A stretch of 64,000 bases of DNA, taken from positions 14,671,501 through 14,735,500 of the forward strand of contig NC_079881.1 in the NCBI RefSeq assembly GCF_029227915.1. Reading direction: 5' to 3'. Shown here piece after piece: positions 9,780-23,706 of the stretch. The translations under genes were made by a program, and so were the position numbers. Under the pieces are notes generated by a model, which was not told where the DNA came from, ran no database searches, and was given only the letters and a program-made list of their open reading frames with translations. This DNA is from Hydractinia symbiolongicarpus. Lineage: Eukaryota > Cnidaria > Hydrozoa > Anthoathecata > Hydractiniidae. Each line of letters opens with the position of its first letter. The first letter of the stretch is position 1.

Positions 9780-12700
9780 CCATATTACAGCCTTGCAATG
9801 CCTGTACACGTAATTAGCAGCGTTCTGAGAACCAGGCGGTCAGGAAAACGATTTAATGCATCGAAGTCCATTGAAATTGAAAGGAATAGAGCGATGGCCA
9901 CTTATCTGGGCTCGTGGAACCAAGTGGTTCACGTGTAGTCTCCATATTAGTCCGTAAATGGCCATATTACACGCTTTAAAGGCCTGTGCATACAGTTAGC
10001 TGCGTTTTTAGAGCTTGGCGCTCAGAATAGCGACTTAATACGTCGCAGTCCATTAAGATTAAAAGGAATATACCGATAGCAACTTGTCTGTGCTTGTGGA
10101 ATCACGTGCTTTACGTTTAGACTCTTTATAAGGTCGTAAATGGCCATATTACACCCTTGGCATGCCTACACGTAGTTAGCAGCGTTCCGAGAACCTGGCG
10201 GTCAGGAAAACGACTTAATGCTTCGAAGTCCATTGAGATTAAAAGGAATATAGCGATACCAACTTGTCTGGCCACGTGAAATTACGTGATTTACGTGTAG
10301 ACTCCATATTACGCCGTAAATGGCCATATTACAGACTTGGAAGGCCTGTAGACGTAATTAGCAGCGCTCTGAGAGCCTGGCGGTCAGGAAAGCGACTTAA
10401 TGCTTCGAAGTCCATTGACATTGAATGGAATAGAGCGATGGCTACTTGTCTGGGCTCCTGGAACCACGTGAATTACGTGTAGACTCTGTATTACGCAGTA
10501 AATGGCCATATTACAGCCATGCAATGTCTGTACACGTAGTTAGCAGCGTACTGAGAACCAGGCGGTCAGGAAAACGACTTAATGCTTCGAAGCCCATTGA
10601 AATTGAAAGGAATAGAGCGATGGCCACTTATCTGGGCTCGTGGAACCAAGTGGTTCACGTGTAGTCTCCTTATTAGTCCGTAAATGGCCATATTACACGC
10701 TTTAAAGGCCTGCACACAAAGTCAGCAGCGTTGTGAGAACCTGGCGGTCAGGAAAACAACTTAATGCTTCGAAGTCCATTGAGATTGAAAGGAATAGAGC
10801 GATGGCCACCTGGAACCACGTGGTTCACGTGTAGTCTCCGTATTAGGCCGTAAATGGGTATATTACAGCCTTGGAAGGCCTGTACACGAAGTTAGTAGTG
10901 TTCTGAGAACATGGCTTCCAGGAAAACGACTTAATGCTTCGAATTCCATTGAGATTGAAAGGAATATACCGATAGCAACTTGTCTGTGCTTGTGGAAACA
11001 CGTGTTGTACGTGTAGACTCTTTATAAGGTCATAAATGGCCATATTACAGCCTTGCAATGCCTGTACACGTAATTAGCAGCGTTCTGAGAACCAAGCTGT
11101 CAGGAAAACGATTTAATGCATCGAAGTCTATTGAAATAGAAAGGAATAGAGCGATGGCCACTTATCTGGGCACGTGGAATCAAGTGGTCCTTATTAGTCC
11201 GTAAATGGCCATACTACACGCTTTAAAGGCTTGTGCATACAGTTAGCTGCGTTTTTAGAGCTTGGCGCTCAGGAAAGCGACTTAATACGTCGCAGTCCAT
11301 TAAGATTAAAAGGAATATACCGATAGCAACTTGTCTGTGCTTGTGGATCACGTGCCTTACGTGTAGACTCTTTATAAGGTCGTAAATGGCCATATTACAG
11401 CCTTGGAATGCCTACACGTAGTTAGCAGCGTTCCGAGAACCTGGCGGTCAGGAAAACGACTTAATGCTTCGAAGTCCATTGAGATTAAAAGGAATATACC
11501 GATACCAACTTGTCTGACCACGTGAAATTACGTGATTTACGTGTAGACTCCGTATTACGCCGTAAATGGCCATATTACAGACTTGGAAGGCCTGTAGACG
11601 TAGTTAGCAGGGTTTCGAGAGCCTGAGGGTCAGAAAAACGACTTAGTTCTTCGAAGTCCCTTGAGATTGGAAGGAATATTGAGATGGCCACTTGTCTGGG
11701 CACCTGGAACCACGTGAATTACGTGTAGACTCCGTATTGCGCCGTAGATGGCCTTATTACAGCCTTGGAAAGCCTGTACACGAAGTTAGCAGCGTTGAGA
11801 TAACCTGGCGGTCAGGAAAACAACTTAATGCTTCGAAGTCCATTGAGATTGAAAGGAATAGAGCGATGGCCACCTGGAACCACGTGGTTCACGTGTAGTC
11901 TCCGTATTAGGCCGTAAATGGCTATATTACAGCCTTGGAAGGCCTGTACACGAAGTTAGTAGTGTTCTGAGAACATGGCGTCCAGGAAAACGACTTAATG
12001 CTTCGAATTCCATTGAGATTGGAAGGAATATACCGATAGCAACTTGTCTGTGCTTGTGGAAACATGTGTTTCACGTGTAGACTCTTGATAAGGTCGTTAA
12101 TGGCCATATTACAGCCTTGGAATGCCTGTACACGTAGTTAGCAGCGTTCTGAGAACCTGGCGGTCAGGAAAGCGACTTAATACTATTGAGATTGGAAGAA
12201 ATAGAACGATGGTTACTTGTCTGGGCTCCTGGAACCACGTGAATTACGTGTAGTCTCCTTATTAGTCCGTAAATGGCCATATTACACGCTTTAAAGGCCT
12301 GTGCACACAGTTAGTAGCGTTTTTAGAGCTTGGCGCTCAGGAAAGCGACTTAATACGTCGCAGTCCATTGAGATTAAAAGGAATATACCGATAGCAACTT
12401 GTCTGTGCTTGTGGAACCAAGTGAATCACGTGTAGTCTCCTTATTAGGCCGTAAATGGCTATATTACAGCCTTGGAAGGCCTGTACACGAAGTTAGCAGC
12501 GTTTTTAGAGCCTGGCGCTCAGGAAAACGGCTTAATACGTCGCAGTCCATTGAGATTAAAAGGAATATACCGATAGCAACTTGTCTGTGCTTGTAGAACC
12601 ACGTGCATTACGTGTAGACTCTTTATAAGGTCGTATATGGCCATATTACAGCCTTGGAATGCCTGTACACGTAGTTAGCAGCGTTCTGAGAACCTGGCGG

Positions 12701-13004
12701 TCAGGAAAGCGACTTAATACTTTGAAGTCCATTGAGATTGGAAGGAATAGAGCGATGGCTACTTGTCTGGGCTTCTGGAGCCACGTGAATTACGTGTAGA
12801 CTCCGTATTACGCCGTAAATGACCATATTACAGCCTTGGAAGGCCTGTACACGAAGTTAGCAGCGTTCCGAGAACCTGGAGACCAGGAAAACGACTTAAT
12901 GCTTCGAATTCCATTGAGATTGGAAGGAATAGAGCGATGGCTACTTGTCTGGGCTCCTGGAACCACGTGAATTATGTGTAGACTCCGTATTACGCTGTAA
13001 ATGC
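9780..13004. repeat. 4487-type higher-order repeat, shortened copy 3
   Basis: It opens with the same anchor monomer (TTGCAATGCCTGTACACG then TAATTAGC) as copies 1 and 2. Between about 9960 and 10460 the monomers differ from copy 2, with one fewer overall. From there to about 12.2 kb it follows copy 2 at a shift of 3768-3769 bp. It has only one 1080-type sub-repeat and a 9-bp deletion at 12184/12185. It is more diverged from copies 1 and 2 than they are from each other. Confidence 0.8.
12184..12185. repeat. 9-bp deletion junction used as a copy marker
   Basis: Here the diagnostic box reads TTAATACTATTGAG, while the equivalent monomers near 3.92 and 8.41 kb read TTAATACTTCGAAG followed by TCCATTGAG. 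Nine bases are missing. The identical junction is present at 18962/18963 in the second 6778-type copy, which shows that the deletion happened before that block was duplicated. Confidence 0.85.
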
Positions 13005-16000
13005 CCATATTACAGCCTTGCAATGCCTGTACACGTAATTAGCAGCGTTCTGAGAACCAGGCTGTCAGGAAAACGATTTAATGCATCGAAGTCCATTGAA
13101 ATTGAAAGGAATAGAGCGATGGCCACTTATCTGGGCTCGTGGAACCAAGTGGTTCACGTGTAGTCTCCATATTATTCCGTAAATGGCCATATTACACGCT
13201 TTAAAGGCCTGTGCATACAGTTAGCTGCGTTTTTAGAGCTTGGCACTCAGAATAGCGACTTAATACGTCGCAGTCCATTAAGATTAAAAGGAATATACCG
13301 ATAGCAACTTGTCTGTGCTTGTGGAATCACGTGCTTTACGTTTAGACTCTTTATAGGGTCGTAAATGGCCATATTACACCCTTGGCATGCCTACACGTAG
13401 TTAGCAGCGTTCCGAGAACCTGGCGGTCAGGAAAACGACTTAATGCTTCGAAGTCCATTGAGATTAAAAGGAATATAGCGATACCAACTTGTCTGGCCAC
13501 GTGAAATTACGTGATTTACGTGTAGACTCCATATTACGCCGTAAATGGCCATATTACAGACTTGGAAGGCCTGTAGACGTAGTTAGCAGGGTTTCGACGG
13601 CCTGAGGGTCAGAAAAACGACTTAGTTCTTCGAAGTCCCTTGAGATTGGAAGGAATATTGAGATGGCCACTTGTCTGGGCACCTGGAACCATGTGAATTA
13701 CGCGTAGAGTGCGTATTGCGCCGTAGATTGCCATATTACAGCCTTGGAAGGCCTGTACACGAAGTTAGCAGCGTTGTGAGAACCTGGCGGTCAGGAAAAC
13801 AACTTAATGCTTCGAAGTCCATTGAGATTGAAAGGAATAGAGCGATGGCCACCTGGAACCACGTGGTTCACGTGTAGTCTCCGTATTAGGCTGTAAATAG
13901 CTATATTACAGCCTTGGAAGGCCTGCACACGTAGTTAGCAGCGTTCTAAGAACCTGGCGGTCAGGAAAACGTCTTAATACGTCGCAGTCCATTAAGATTA
14001 AAAGGAATATACCGATAGCAACTTGTCTGTGCTTGTGGAATCACGTGCTTTACGTGTAGACTCTTTATAAGGTCGTAAATGGCCATATTACAGCCTTGGA
14101 ATGCCTACACGTAGTTAGCAGCGTTCCGAAAACCTGTCGGTCAGGAAAACGACTTAATGCTTCGAAGTCCATTGAGATTAAAAGGAATATACCGATACCA
14201 ACTTGTCTGGCCACGTGAAATTACGTGATTTACGTGTAAACTCCGTATTACGCCGTAAATGGCCATATTACAGCCTTGTAATGCCTGTACACGTAATTAG
14301 CAGCGTTCTGAGAACCAGGATGTCAGGAAAACGACTTAATACGTCGCAGTCCATTGAGATTAAAAGGAATATACCGATAGCAACTTGTCTGTGCTTGTGG
14401 AACCAAGTGGTTCACGTGTAGTCTCCTTATTAGTCCGTAAATGGCCATATTACACGCTTTAAAGGCCTGTGCACACAGTTAACAGCGTTTTTAGAGCCTG
14501 GCGCTCAGGAAAGCGACTTAATACGTCGCAGTTCATTAAAATTAAAAGGAATATACCGATAGCAACTTGTCTGTGCTTTTGGAATCACGTGCTTTACGTG
14601 TAGACTCGTAATGGCGTAAATGGCCATATTACAGCTTTGGAATGCCTGTACACAAAGTTAGCAGCGTTGTGAGAACCTGGCGTTCAGGAAAACAACTTAA
14701 TGCTTCGAAGTCCATTGAAATTGAAAGGAATAGAGCGATGGCCACCTGGAACCACGTGGTTCACGTGTAGTCTCCGTATTAGGCCGTAAATGGCTATATT
14801 ACACGCTTTAAAGGCCTGTGCACACAGTTAGTAGCGTTTTTAGAGCTTGGCGCTCAGGAAAGCGACTTAATACGTCGCAGTCCATTGAGATTAAAAGGAA
14901 TATACCGATAGCAACTTGTCTGTGCTTGTGGAACCAAGTGGTTCACGTGTAGTCTCCTTATTAGGCCGTAAATGGCTATATTACAGCCTTGGAAGGCCTG
15001 TACACGAAGTTAGCAGCGTTTTTAGAGCCTGGCGCTCAGGAAAACGGCTTAATACGTCGCAGTCCATTGAGATTAAAAGGAATATACCGATAGCAACTTG
15101 TCTGTGCTTGTGGAACCACGTGCATTACGTGTAGACTCTTTATAAGGTCGTATATGGCCATATTACAGCCTTGGAATGCCTGTACACGTAGTTAGCAGCG
15201 TTCTGAGAACCTGGCGGTCAGGAAAGCGACTTAATACTTCGAAGTCCATTGAGATGTGAAGGAATAGAGCGATGGCTACTTGTCTGGGCTCCTGGAGCCA
15301 CGTGAATTACGTGTAGACTCCGTATTACGCCGTAAATGACCATATTACAGCCTTGGAAGGCCTGTACACGAAGTTAGCAGCGTTCCGAGAACCTGGAGAC
15401 CAGGAAAACGACTTAATGCTTCGAATTCCATTGAGATTGGAAGGAATAGAGCGATGGCTACTTGTCTGGGCTCCTGGAACCACGTGAATTATGTGTAGAC
15501 TCCGTATTACGCTGTAAATGCCCATATTACAGCCCTGCAATGCCTGTACACGTAATTAGCAGCGTTCTGAGAACCAGGCTGTCAGGAAAACGATTTAATG
15601 CATCGAAGTCCATTGAAATTGAAAGGAATAGAGCGATGGCCACTTATCTGGGCTCGTGGAACCAAGTGGTTCACGTGTAGTCTCCATATTAGTCCGTAAA
15701 TGGCCATATTACACGCTTTAAAGGCCTGTGCATACAGTTAGCTGCGTTTTTAGAGCTTGGCGCTCAGAATAGCGACTTAATACGTCGCAGTCCATTAAGA
15801 TTAAAAGGAATATACCGATAGCAACTTGTCTGTGCTTGTGGAATCACGTGCTTTACGTTTAGACTCTTTATAAGGTCGTAAATGTCCATATTACACCCTT
15901 GGCATGCCTACACGTAGTTAGCAGCGTTCCGAGAACCTGGCGGTCAGGAAAACGACTTAATGCTTCGAAGTCCATTGAGATTAAAAGGAATATAGCGATA

Positions 16001-16975
16001 CCAACTTGTCTGGCCACGTGAAATTACGTGATTTACGTGTAGACTCCATATTACGCCGTAAATGGCCATATTACAGACTTGGAAGGCCTGTAGACGTAGT
16101 TAGCAGGGTTTCGAGGGCCTGAGGGTCAGAAAAATGACTTAGTTCTTCGAAGTCCCTTGAGATTGGAAGGAATATTGAGATGGCCACTTGTCTGGGCACC
16201 TGGAACCACGTGAATTACGTGTAGACTTCGTATTGCGCCGTAGATTGCCATATTACAGCCTTGTAATGCCTGTACACGTAATTAGCAGCGTTCTGAGAAC
16301 CAGGATGTCAGGAAAACGACTTAATACGTCGCAGTCCATTGAGATTAAAAGGAATATACCGATAGCAACTTGTCTGTGCTTGTGGAACCAAGTGGTTCAC
16401 GTGTAGTCTCCTTATTAGTCCGTAAATGGCCATATTACACGCTTTAAAGGCCTGTGCATACAGTTAACAGCGTTTTTAGAGCCTGGCGCTCATGAAAGCG
16501 ACTTAATGCTTCGAAATCCATTGAGATTAAAAGGAATATACCGATACCAACTTGTCTGGCCACGTGAAATTACGTGATTTACGTGTAGACTCCGTATTAG
16601 GCCGTAATTGGCTATATTACAGCCTTGGAAGGCCTGTACACGTAGTTAGCAGCGTTCTGAGAACCTGGCGGTCAAGAAAACGACTTAATGCTTCGACGCC
16701 CATTGAGATTGAAAGGAATAGAGCGATGGCCACTTGCCTGGTCTTCTGGAACCAAGTGGTTCACGTGTAGTCTTCTTATTAGTCCGTAAATGGCCATATT
16801 ACACGCTTTAAAGGCCTGTGCAAACAGTTAACAGCGTTTTCAGAGCCTGGCGCTGAGGAAAGCGACTTATTACGTCGCAGTCCATTGAGATTAAAAGGAA
16901 TATACCGATAGCAACTTGTCTGTGCTTGTGGAATCACGTGCTTTACGTGTAGACTCTTTATAAGGTAGTAAATGG

Positions 16976-17258
16976 CCATATTACAGCCTTGGAAGGACTG
17001 TGCACGTAGTTAGCAGGGTTCCGAGAGCCTGGGGGTCAGAAAAACGACTTAGTTATTCGAAGTCTCTTGAGATTGGAAGTCTCTTGAGATTGGAAGGCCT
17101 GTACACAAAGTTAGCAGCGTTCCGAGAACCTGGCGACCAGGAAAACGACTTAATGCTTCGAATTCCATTGAGATTGGAAGGAATAGAGCGATGGCTACTT
17201 GTCTGGGCTACGGGAACCACGTGAATTACGTGTAGACTCCGTATTACGCTGTAAATGG
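16976..17258. repeat. 283-bp composite monomer with 17-bp internal duplication
   Basis: The step between landmarks here is 283 bp instead of 182. At about 17060-17095 the segment GTCTCTTGAGATTGGAA occurs twice in a row, and the second copy runs directly into GGCCTGTACACAAAG, skipping the CACGTG box and landmark region. The piece is thus one monomer plus a truncated one of about 101 bp. The same malformed structure is copied at 22496-22778. Confidence 0.85.
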
Positions 17259-18221
17259 CCATATTATAGCCTTGCAATGCCTGTAAACGTAATTAGCAGC
17301 GTTCTGAAAACAAGGCTGTCAGAAAAACGATTTAATGCATCGAAGTCCATTGAAATTGAAAGGAATAGAGCGATGGCCACTTATCTGGGCTCGTGGAACC
17401 AAGTGGTTCAGGTGTAGACTCTTTATAAGGTCGTAAATGGCCATATTACAGCCTTGAAATGCCTGTACACGTAGTTAGCAGCGCTCTAAGAAACTAGCGG
17501 TCAGGACATTGACTTAATGCTTCGAAGTCCATTGAAATTGAAAGGAATAGAGCGATGGCAACTTGTCTGGTCTTCTGGAACCACGTGGTTCACGTGTAGT
17601 CTCTTTATTAGTCCGTAAATGGCCATATTACACGCTTTAAAGGCCTGTGCACACAGTTAACAGCGTTTTTAGAACCTGGCGCTCAGGAAAGCGACATAAT
17701 ACGTCGCAGTCCATTGAGATTAAAAGGAATATACCGATAGCAACTTGTCTGTCCTTGTGGAATCACGTGCTTTACGTGTAGACTCTTTATAAGGTCTGAA
17801 TGGCCATATTACACGCTTTAAATGCCTGTGCGCACAGTTAGCAGCGTTTTTAGAGCCTGGCGCTCAGGAAAACGACTTAATGCTTCGAAGTCCATTGAGA
17901 TTAAAAGGACTATACCGATACCAACTTGTCTGGCCTCGTGATATTACGTGATTTACGTGTAGACTCCGTATTAGGCCGTAAATGGCTATATTACAGCCTT
18001 GGAAGGCCTGTACACAAAGTTAACAGCGTTCTGAGAACCTGGAGGTCAGGAAAGCGACTCAATACGTCGCAGTCCATTGAGATTAAAAGGAATATACCGA
18101 TAGCAACTTGTCTGTGCTTGTGGAATCGCGTGCTTTACGTGTGGACTCTTTATAAGGTCGTAAATGGCCATATTACAGCCTTGGAATGCCTACACGTAGT
18201 TAGCAGCGTTCCTAGAACCTT

Positions 18222-21200
18222 GCGGTCAGGAAAACGACTTAATGCTTCGAAGTCCATTGAGATTAAAAGGAATATACCGATACCAACTTGTCTGACCACG
18301 TGAAATTACGTGATTTACGTGTAGACTCCGTATTACGCCGTAAATGGCCATATTACAGACTTGGAAGGCCTGTAGACGTAGTTAGCAGGGTTTCGAGAGC
18401 CTGAGGGTCAGAAAAACGACTTAGTTCTTCGAAGTCCCTTGAGATTGGAAGGAATATTGAGATGGCCACTTGTCTGGGCACCTGGAACCACGTGAATTAC
18501 GTGTAGACTCCGTATTGCGCCGTAGATGGCCTTATTACAGCCTTGGAAAGCCTGTACACGAAGTTAGCAGCGTTGAGATAACCTGGCGGTCAGGAAAACA
18601 ACTTAATGCTTCGAAGTCCATTGAGATTGAAAGGAATAGAGCGATGGCCACCTGGAACCACGTGGTTCACGTGTAGTCTCCGTATTAGGCCGTAAATGGC
18701 TATATTACAGCCTTGGAAGGCCTGTACACGAAGTTAGTAGTGTTCTGAGAACATGGCGTCCAGGAAAACGACTTAATGCTTCGAATTCCATTGAGATTGG
18801 AAGGAATATACCGATAGCAACTTGTCTGTGCTTGTGGAAACATGTGTTTCACGTGTAGACTCTTGATAAGGTCGTTAATGGCCATATTACAGCCTTGGAA
18901 TGCCTGTACACGTAGTTAGCAGCGTTCTGAGAACCTGGCGGTCAGGAAAGCGACTTAATACTATTGAGATTGGAAGAAATAGAACGATGGTTACTTGTCT
19001 GGGCTCCTGGAACCACGTGAATTACGTGTAGTCTCCTTATTAGTCCGTAAATGGCCATATTACACGCTTTAAAGGCCTGTGCACACAGTTAGTAGCGTTT
19101 TTAGAGCTTGGCGCTCAGGAAAGCGACTTAATACGTCGCAGTCCATTGAGATTAAAAGGAATATACCGATAGCAACTTGTCTGTGCTTGTGGAACCAAGT
19201 GAATCACGTGTAGTCTCCTTATTAGGCCGTAAATGGCTATATTACAGCCTTGGAAGGCCTGTACACGAAGTTAGCAGCGTTTTTAGAGCCTGGCGCTCAG
19301 GAAAACGGCTTAATACGTCGCAGTCCATTGAGATTAAAAGGAATATACCGATAGCAACTTGTCTGTGCTTGTAGAACCACGTGCATTACGTGTAGACTCT
19401 TTATAAGGTCGTATATGGCCATATTACAGCCTTGGAATGCCTGTACACGTAGTTAGCAGCGTTCTGAGAACCTGGCGGTCAGGAAAGCGACTTAATACTT
19501 TGAAGTCCATTGAGATTGGAAGGAATAGAGCGATGGCTACTTGTCTGGGCTTCTGGAGCCACGTGAATTACGTGTAGACTCCGTATTACGCCGTAAATGA
19601 CCATATTACAGCCTTGGAAGGCCTGTACACGAAGTTAGCAGCGTTCCGAGAACCTGGAGACCAGGAAAACGACTTAATGCTTCGAATTCCATTGAGATTG
19701 GAAGGAATAGAGCGATGGCTACTTGTCTGGGCTCCTGGAACCACGTGAATTATGTGTAGACTCCGTATTACGCTGTAAATGCCCATATTACAGCCTTGCA
19801 ATGCCTGTACACGTAATTAGCAGCGTTCTGAGAACCAGGCTGTCAGGAAAACGATTTAATGCATCGAAGTCCATTGAAATTGAAAGGAATAGAGCGATGG
19901 CCACTTATCTGGGCTCGTGGAACCAAGTGGTTCACGTGTAGTCTCCATATTATTCCGTAAATGGCCATATTACACGCTTTAAAGGCCTGTGCACACAGTT
20001 AACAGCGTTTTTAGAGCCTGGCGCTCAGGAAAGCGACTTAATACGTCGCAGTTCATTAAAATTAAAAGGAATATACCGATAGCAACTTGTCTGTGCTTTT
20101 GGAATCACGTGCTTTACGTGTAGACTCGTAATGGCGTAAATGGCCATATTACAGCTTTGGAATGCCTGTACACAAAGTTAGCAGCGTTGTGAGAACCTGG
20201 CGGTCAGGAAAACAACTTAATGCTTCGAAGTCCATTGAAATTGAAAGGAATAGAGCGATGGCCACCTGGAACCACGTGGTTCACGTGTAGTCTCCGTATT
20301 AGGCCGTAAATGGCTATATTACACGCTTTAAAGGCCTGTGCACACAGTTAGTAGCGTTTTTAGAGCTTGGCGCTCAGGAAAGCGACTTAATACGTCGCAG
20401 TCCATTGAGATTAAAAGGAATATACCGATAGCAACTTGTCTGTGCTTGTGGAACCAAGTGGTTCACGTGTAGTCTCCTTATTAGGCCGTAAATGGCTATA
20501 TTACAGCCTTGGAAGGCCTGTACACGAAGTTAGCAGCGTTTTTAGAGCCTGGCGCTCAGGAAAACGGCTTAATACGTCGCAGTCCATTGAGATTAAAAGG
20601 AATATACCGATAGCAACTTGTCTGTGCTTGTGGAACCACGTGCATTACGTGTAGACTCTTTATAAGGTCGTATATGGCCATATTACAGCCTTGGAATGCC
20701 TGTACACGTAGTTAGCAGCGTTCTGAGAACCTGGCGGTCAGGAAAGCGACTTAATACTTCGAAGTCCATTGAGATGTGAAGGAATAGAGCGATGGCTACT
20801 TGTCTGGGCTCCTGGAGCCACGTGAATTACGTGTAGACTCCGTATTACGCCGTAAATGACCATATTACAGCCTTGGAAGGCCTGTACACGAAGTTAGCAG
20901 CGTTCCGAGAACCTGGAGACCAGGAAAACGACTTAATGCTTCGAATTCCATTGAGATTGGAAGGAATAGAGCGATGGCTACTTGTCTGGGCTCCTGGAAC
21001 CACGTGAATTATGTGTAGACTCCGTATTACGCTGTAAATGCCCATATTACAGCCCTGCAATGCCTGTACACGTAATTAGCAGCGTTCTGAGAACCAGGCT
21101 GTCAGGAAAACGATTTAATGCATCGAAGTCCATTGAAATTGAAAGGAATAGAGCGATGGCCACTTATCTGGGCTCGTGGAACCAAGTGGTTCACGTGTAG

Positions 21201-23706
21201 TCTCCATATTAGTCCGTAAATGGCCATATTACACGCTTTAAAGGCCTGTGCATACAGTTAGCTGCGTTTTTAGAGCTTGGCGCTCAGAATAGCGACTTAA
21301 TACGTCGCAGTCCATTAAGATTAAAAGGAATATACCGATAGCAACTTGTCTGTGCTTGTGGAATCACGTGCTTTACGTTTAGACTCTTTATAAGGTCGTA
21401 AATGTCCATATTACACCCTTGGCATGCCTACACGTAGTTAGCAGCGTTCCGAGAACCTGGCGGTCAGGAAAACGACTTAATGCTTCGAAGTCCATTGAGA
21501 TTAAAAGGAATATAGCGATACCAACTTGTCTGGCCACGTGAAATTACGTGATTTACGTGTAGACTCCATATTACGCCGTAAATGGCCATATTACAGACTT
21601 GGAAGGCCTGTAGACGTAGTTAGCAGGGTTTCGAGGGCCTGAGGGTCAGAAAAATGACTTAGTTCTTCGAAGTCCCTTGAGATTGGAAGGAATATTGAGA
21701 TGGCCACTTGTCTGGGCACCTGGAACCACGTGAATTACGTGTAGACTTCGTATTGCGCCGTAGATTGCCATATTACAGCCTTGTAATGCCTGTACACGTA
21801 ATTAGCAGCGTTCTGAGAACCAGGATGTCAGGAAAACGACTTAATACGTCGCAGTCCATTGAGATTAAAAGGAATATACCGATAGCAACTTGTCTGTGCT
21901 TGTGGAACCAAGTGGTTCACGTGTAGTCTCCTTATTAGTCCGTAAATGGCCATATTACACGCTTTAAAATCCTGTGCATACAGTTAACAGCGTTTTTAGA
22001 GCCTGGCGCTCATGAAAGCGACTTAATGCTTCGAAATCCATTGAGATTAAAAGGAATATACCGATACCAACTTGTCTGGCCACGTGAAATTACGTGATTT
22101 ACGTGTAGACTCCGTATTAGGCCGTAATTGGCTATATTACAGCCTTGGAAGGCCTGTACACGTAGTTAGCAGCGTTCTGAGAACCTGGCGGTCAAGAAAA
22201 CGACTTAATGCTTCGACGCCCATTGAGATTGAAAGGAATAGAGCGATGGCCACTTGCCTGGTCTTCTGGAACCAAGTGGTTCACGTGTAGTCTTCTTATT
22301 AGTCCGTAAATGGCCATATTACACGCTTTAAAGGCCTGTGCAAACAGTTAACAGCGTTTTCAGAGCCTGGCGCTGAGGAAAGCGACTTATTACGTCGCAG
22401 TCCATTGAGATTAAAAGGAATATACCGATAGCAACTTGTCTGTGCTTGTGGAATCACGTGCTTTACGTGTAGACTCTTTATAAGGTAGTAAATGGCCATA
22501 TTACAGCCTTGGAAGGACTGTGCACGTAGTTAGCAGGGTTCCGAGAGCCTGGGGGTCAGAAAAACGACTTAGTTATTCGAAGTCTCTTGAGATTGGAAGT
22601 CTCTTGAGATTGGAAGGCCTGTACACAAAGTTAGCAGCGTTCCGAGAACCTGGCGACCAGGAAAACGACTTAATGCTTCGAATTCCATTGAGATTGGAAG
22701 GAATAGAGCGATGGCTACTTGTCTGGGCTACGGGAACCACGTGAATTACGTGTAGACTCCGTATTACGCTGTAAATGGCCATATTATAGCCTTGCAATGC
22801 CTGTAAACGTAATTAGCAGCGTTCTGAAAACAAGGCTGTCAGAAAAACGATTTAATGCATCGAAGTCCATTGAAATTGAAAGGAATAGAGCGATGGCCAC
22901 TTATCTGGGCTCGTGGAACCAAGTGGTTCAGGTGTAGACTCTTTATAAGGTCGTAAATGGCCATATTACAGCCTTGAAATGCCTGTACACGTAGTTAGCA
23001 GCGCTCTAAGAAACTAGCGGTCAGGACATTGACTTAATGCTTCGAAGTTCATTGAAATTGAAAGGAATAGAGCGATGGCAACTTGTCTGGTCTTCTGGAA
23101 CCACGTGGTTCACGTGTAGTCTCTTTATTAGTCCGTAAATGGCCATATTACACGCTTTAAAGGCCTGTGCACACAGTTAACAGCGTTTTTAGAACCTGGC
23201 GCTCAGGAAAGCGACATAATACGTCGCAGTCCATTGAGATTAAAAGGAATATACCGATAGCAACTTGTCTGTCCTTGTGGAATCACGTGCTTTACGTGTA
23301 GACTCTTTATAAGGTCTAAATGGCCATATTACACGCTTTAAATGCCTGTGCGCACAGTTAGCAGCGTTTTTAGAGCCTGGCGCTCAGGAAAACGACTTAA
23401 TGCTTCGAAGTCCATTGAGATTAAAAGGACTATACCGATACCAACTTGTCTGGCCTCGTGATATTACGTGATTTACGTGTAGACTCCGTATTAGGCCGTA
23501 AATGGCTATATTACAGCCTTGGAAGGCCTGTACACAAAGTTAACAGCGTTCTGAGAACCTGGAGGTCAGGAAAGCGACTCAATACGTCGCAGTCCATTGA
23601 GATTAAAAGGAATATACCGATAGCAACTTGTCTGTGCTTGTGGAATCGCGTGCTTTACGTGTGGACTCTTTATAAGGTCGTAAATGGCCATATTACAGCC
23701 TTGGAA
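18222..23706. repeat. 6778-bp higher-order block, copy 2 with 1258-bp deletion
   Basis: It matches 11444 onward at a shift of 6778 bp up to about 19.95-19.99 kb, then switches to a shift of 5520 bp. The difference, 1258 bp, is about seven monomers and corresponds to roughly 13.21-14.47 kb of copy 1. The switch lies in a shared run of GTAAATGGCCATATTACACG, so the join is homologous and in register. Similarity ends near 23707, where GGAAGGCC replaces GGAATGCC. Confidence 0.87.
22496..22778. repeat. 283-bp composite monomer, second copy
   Basis: This is the copy of the malformed 16976-17258 segment, displaced by exactly 5520 bp, with the doubled GTCTCTTGAGATTGGAA and the same abrupt join into GGCCTGTACAC. 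Its preservation shows that a one-off error was carried by amplification of the surrounding block. Confidence 0.85.

Larger units (their letters stand above)
11444..18221. repeat. 6778-bp higher-order block, copy 1
   Basis: The sequence from 11444 reappears at 18222 with a shift of 6778 bp, continuing to about 13.2 kb. From about 14.45 kb to the end of the block it reappears with a shift of 5520 bp. The two alignments together show a large duplicated block. It contains the 283-bp composite monomer region, several anchor monomers (13005, 15522, and a variant at 17259) and the 9-bp deletion at 12184. It overlaps the third 4487-type copy, so the repeat families were reshuffled before this duplication. 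Confidence 0.85.

Noticed and set aside
17926-18303. The longest open frame, 125 codons
   Set aside because: It is two monomers read through because the usual TAG in ACGTGTAG is TGG at about 18142. The copy at 23446 ends after 91 codons, so length is not conserved.
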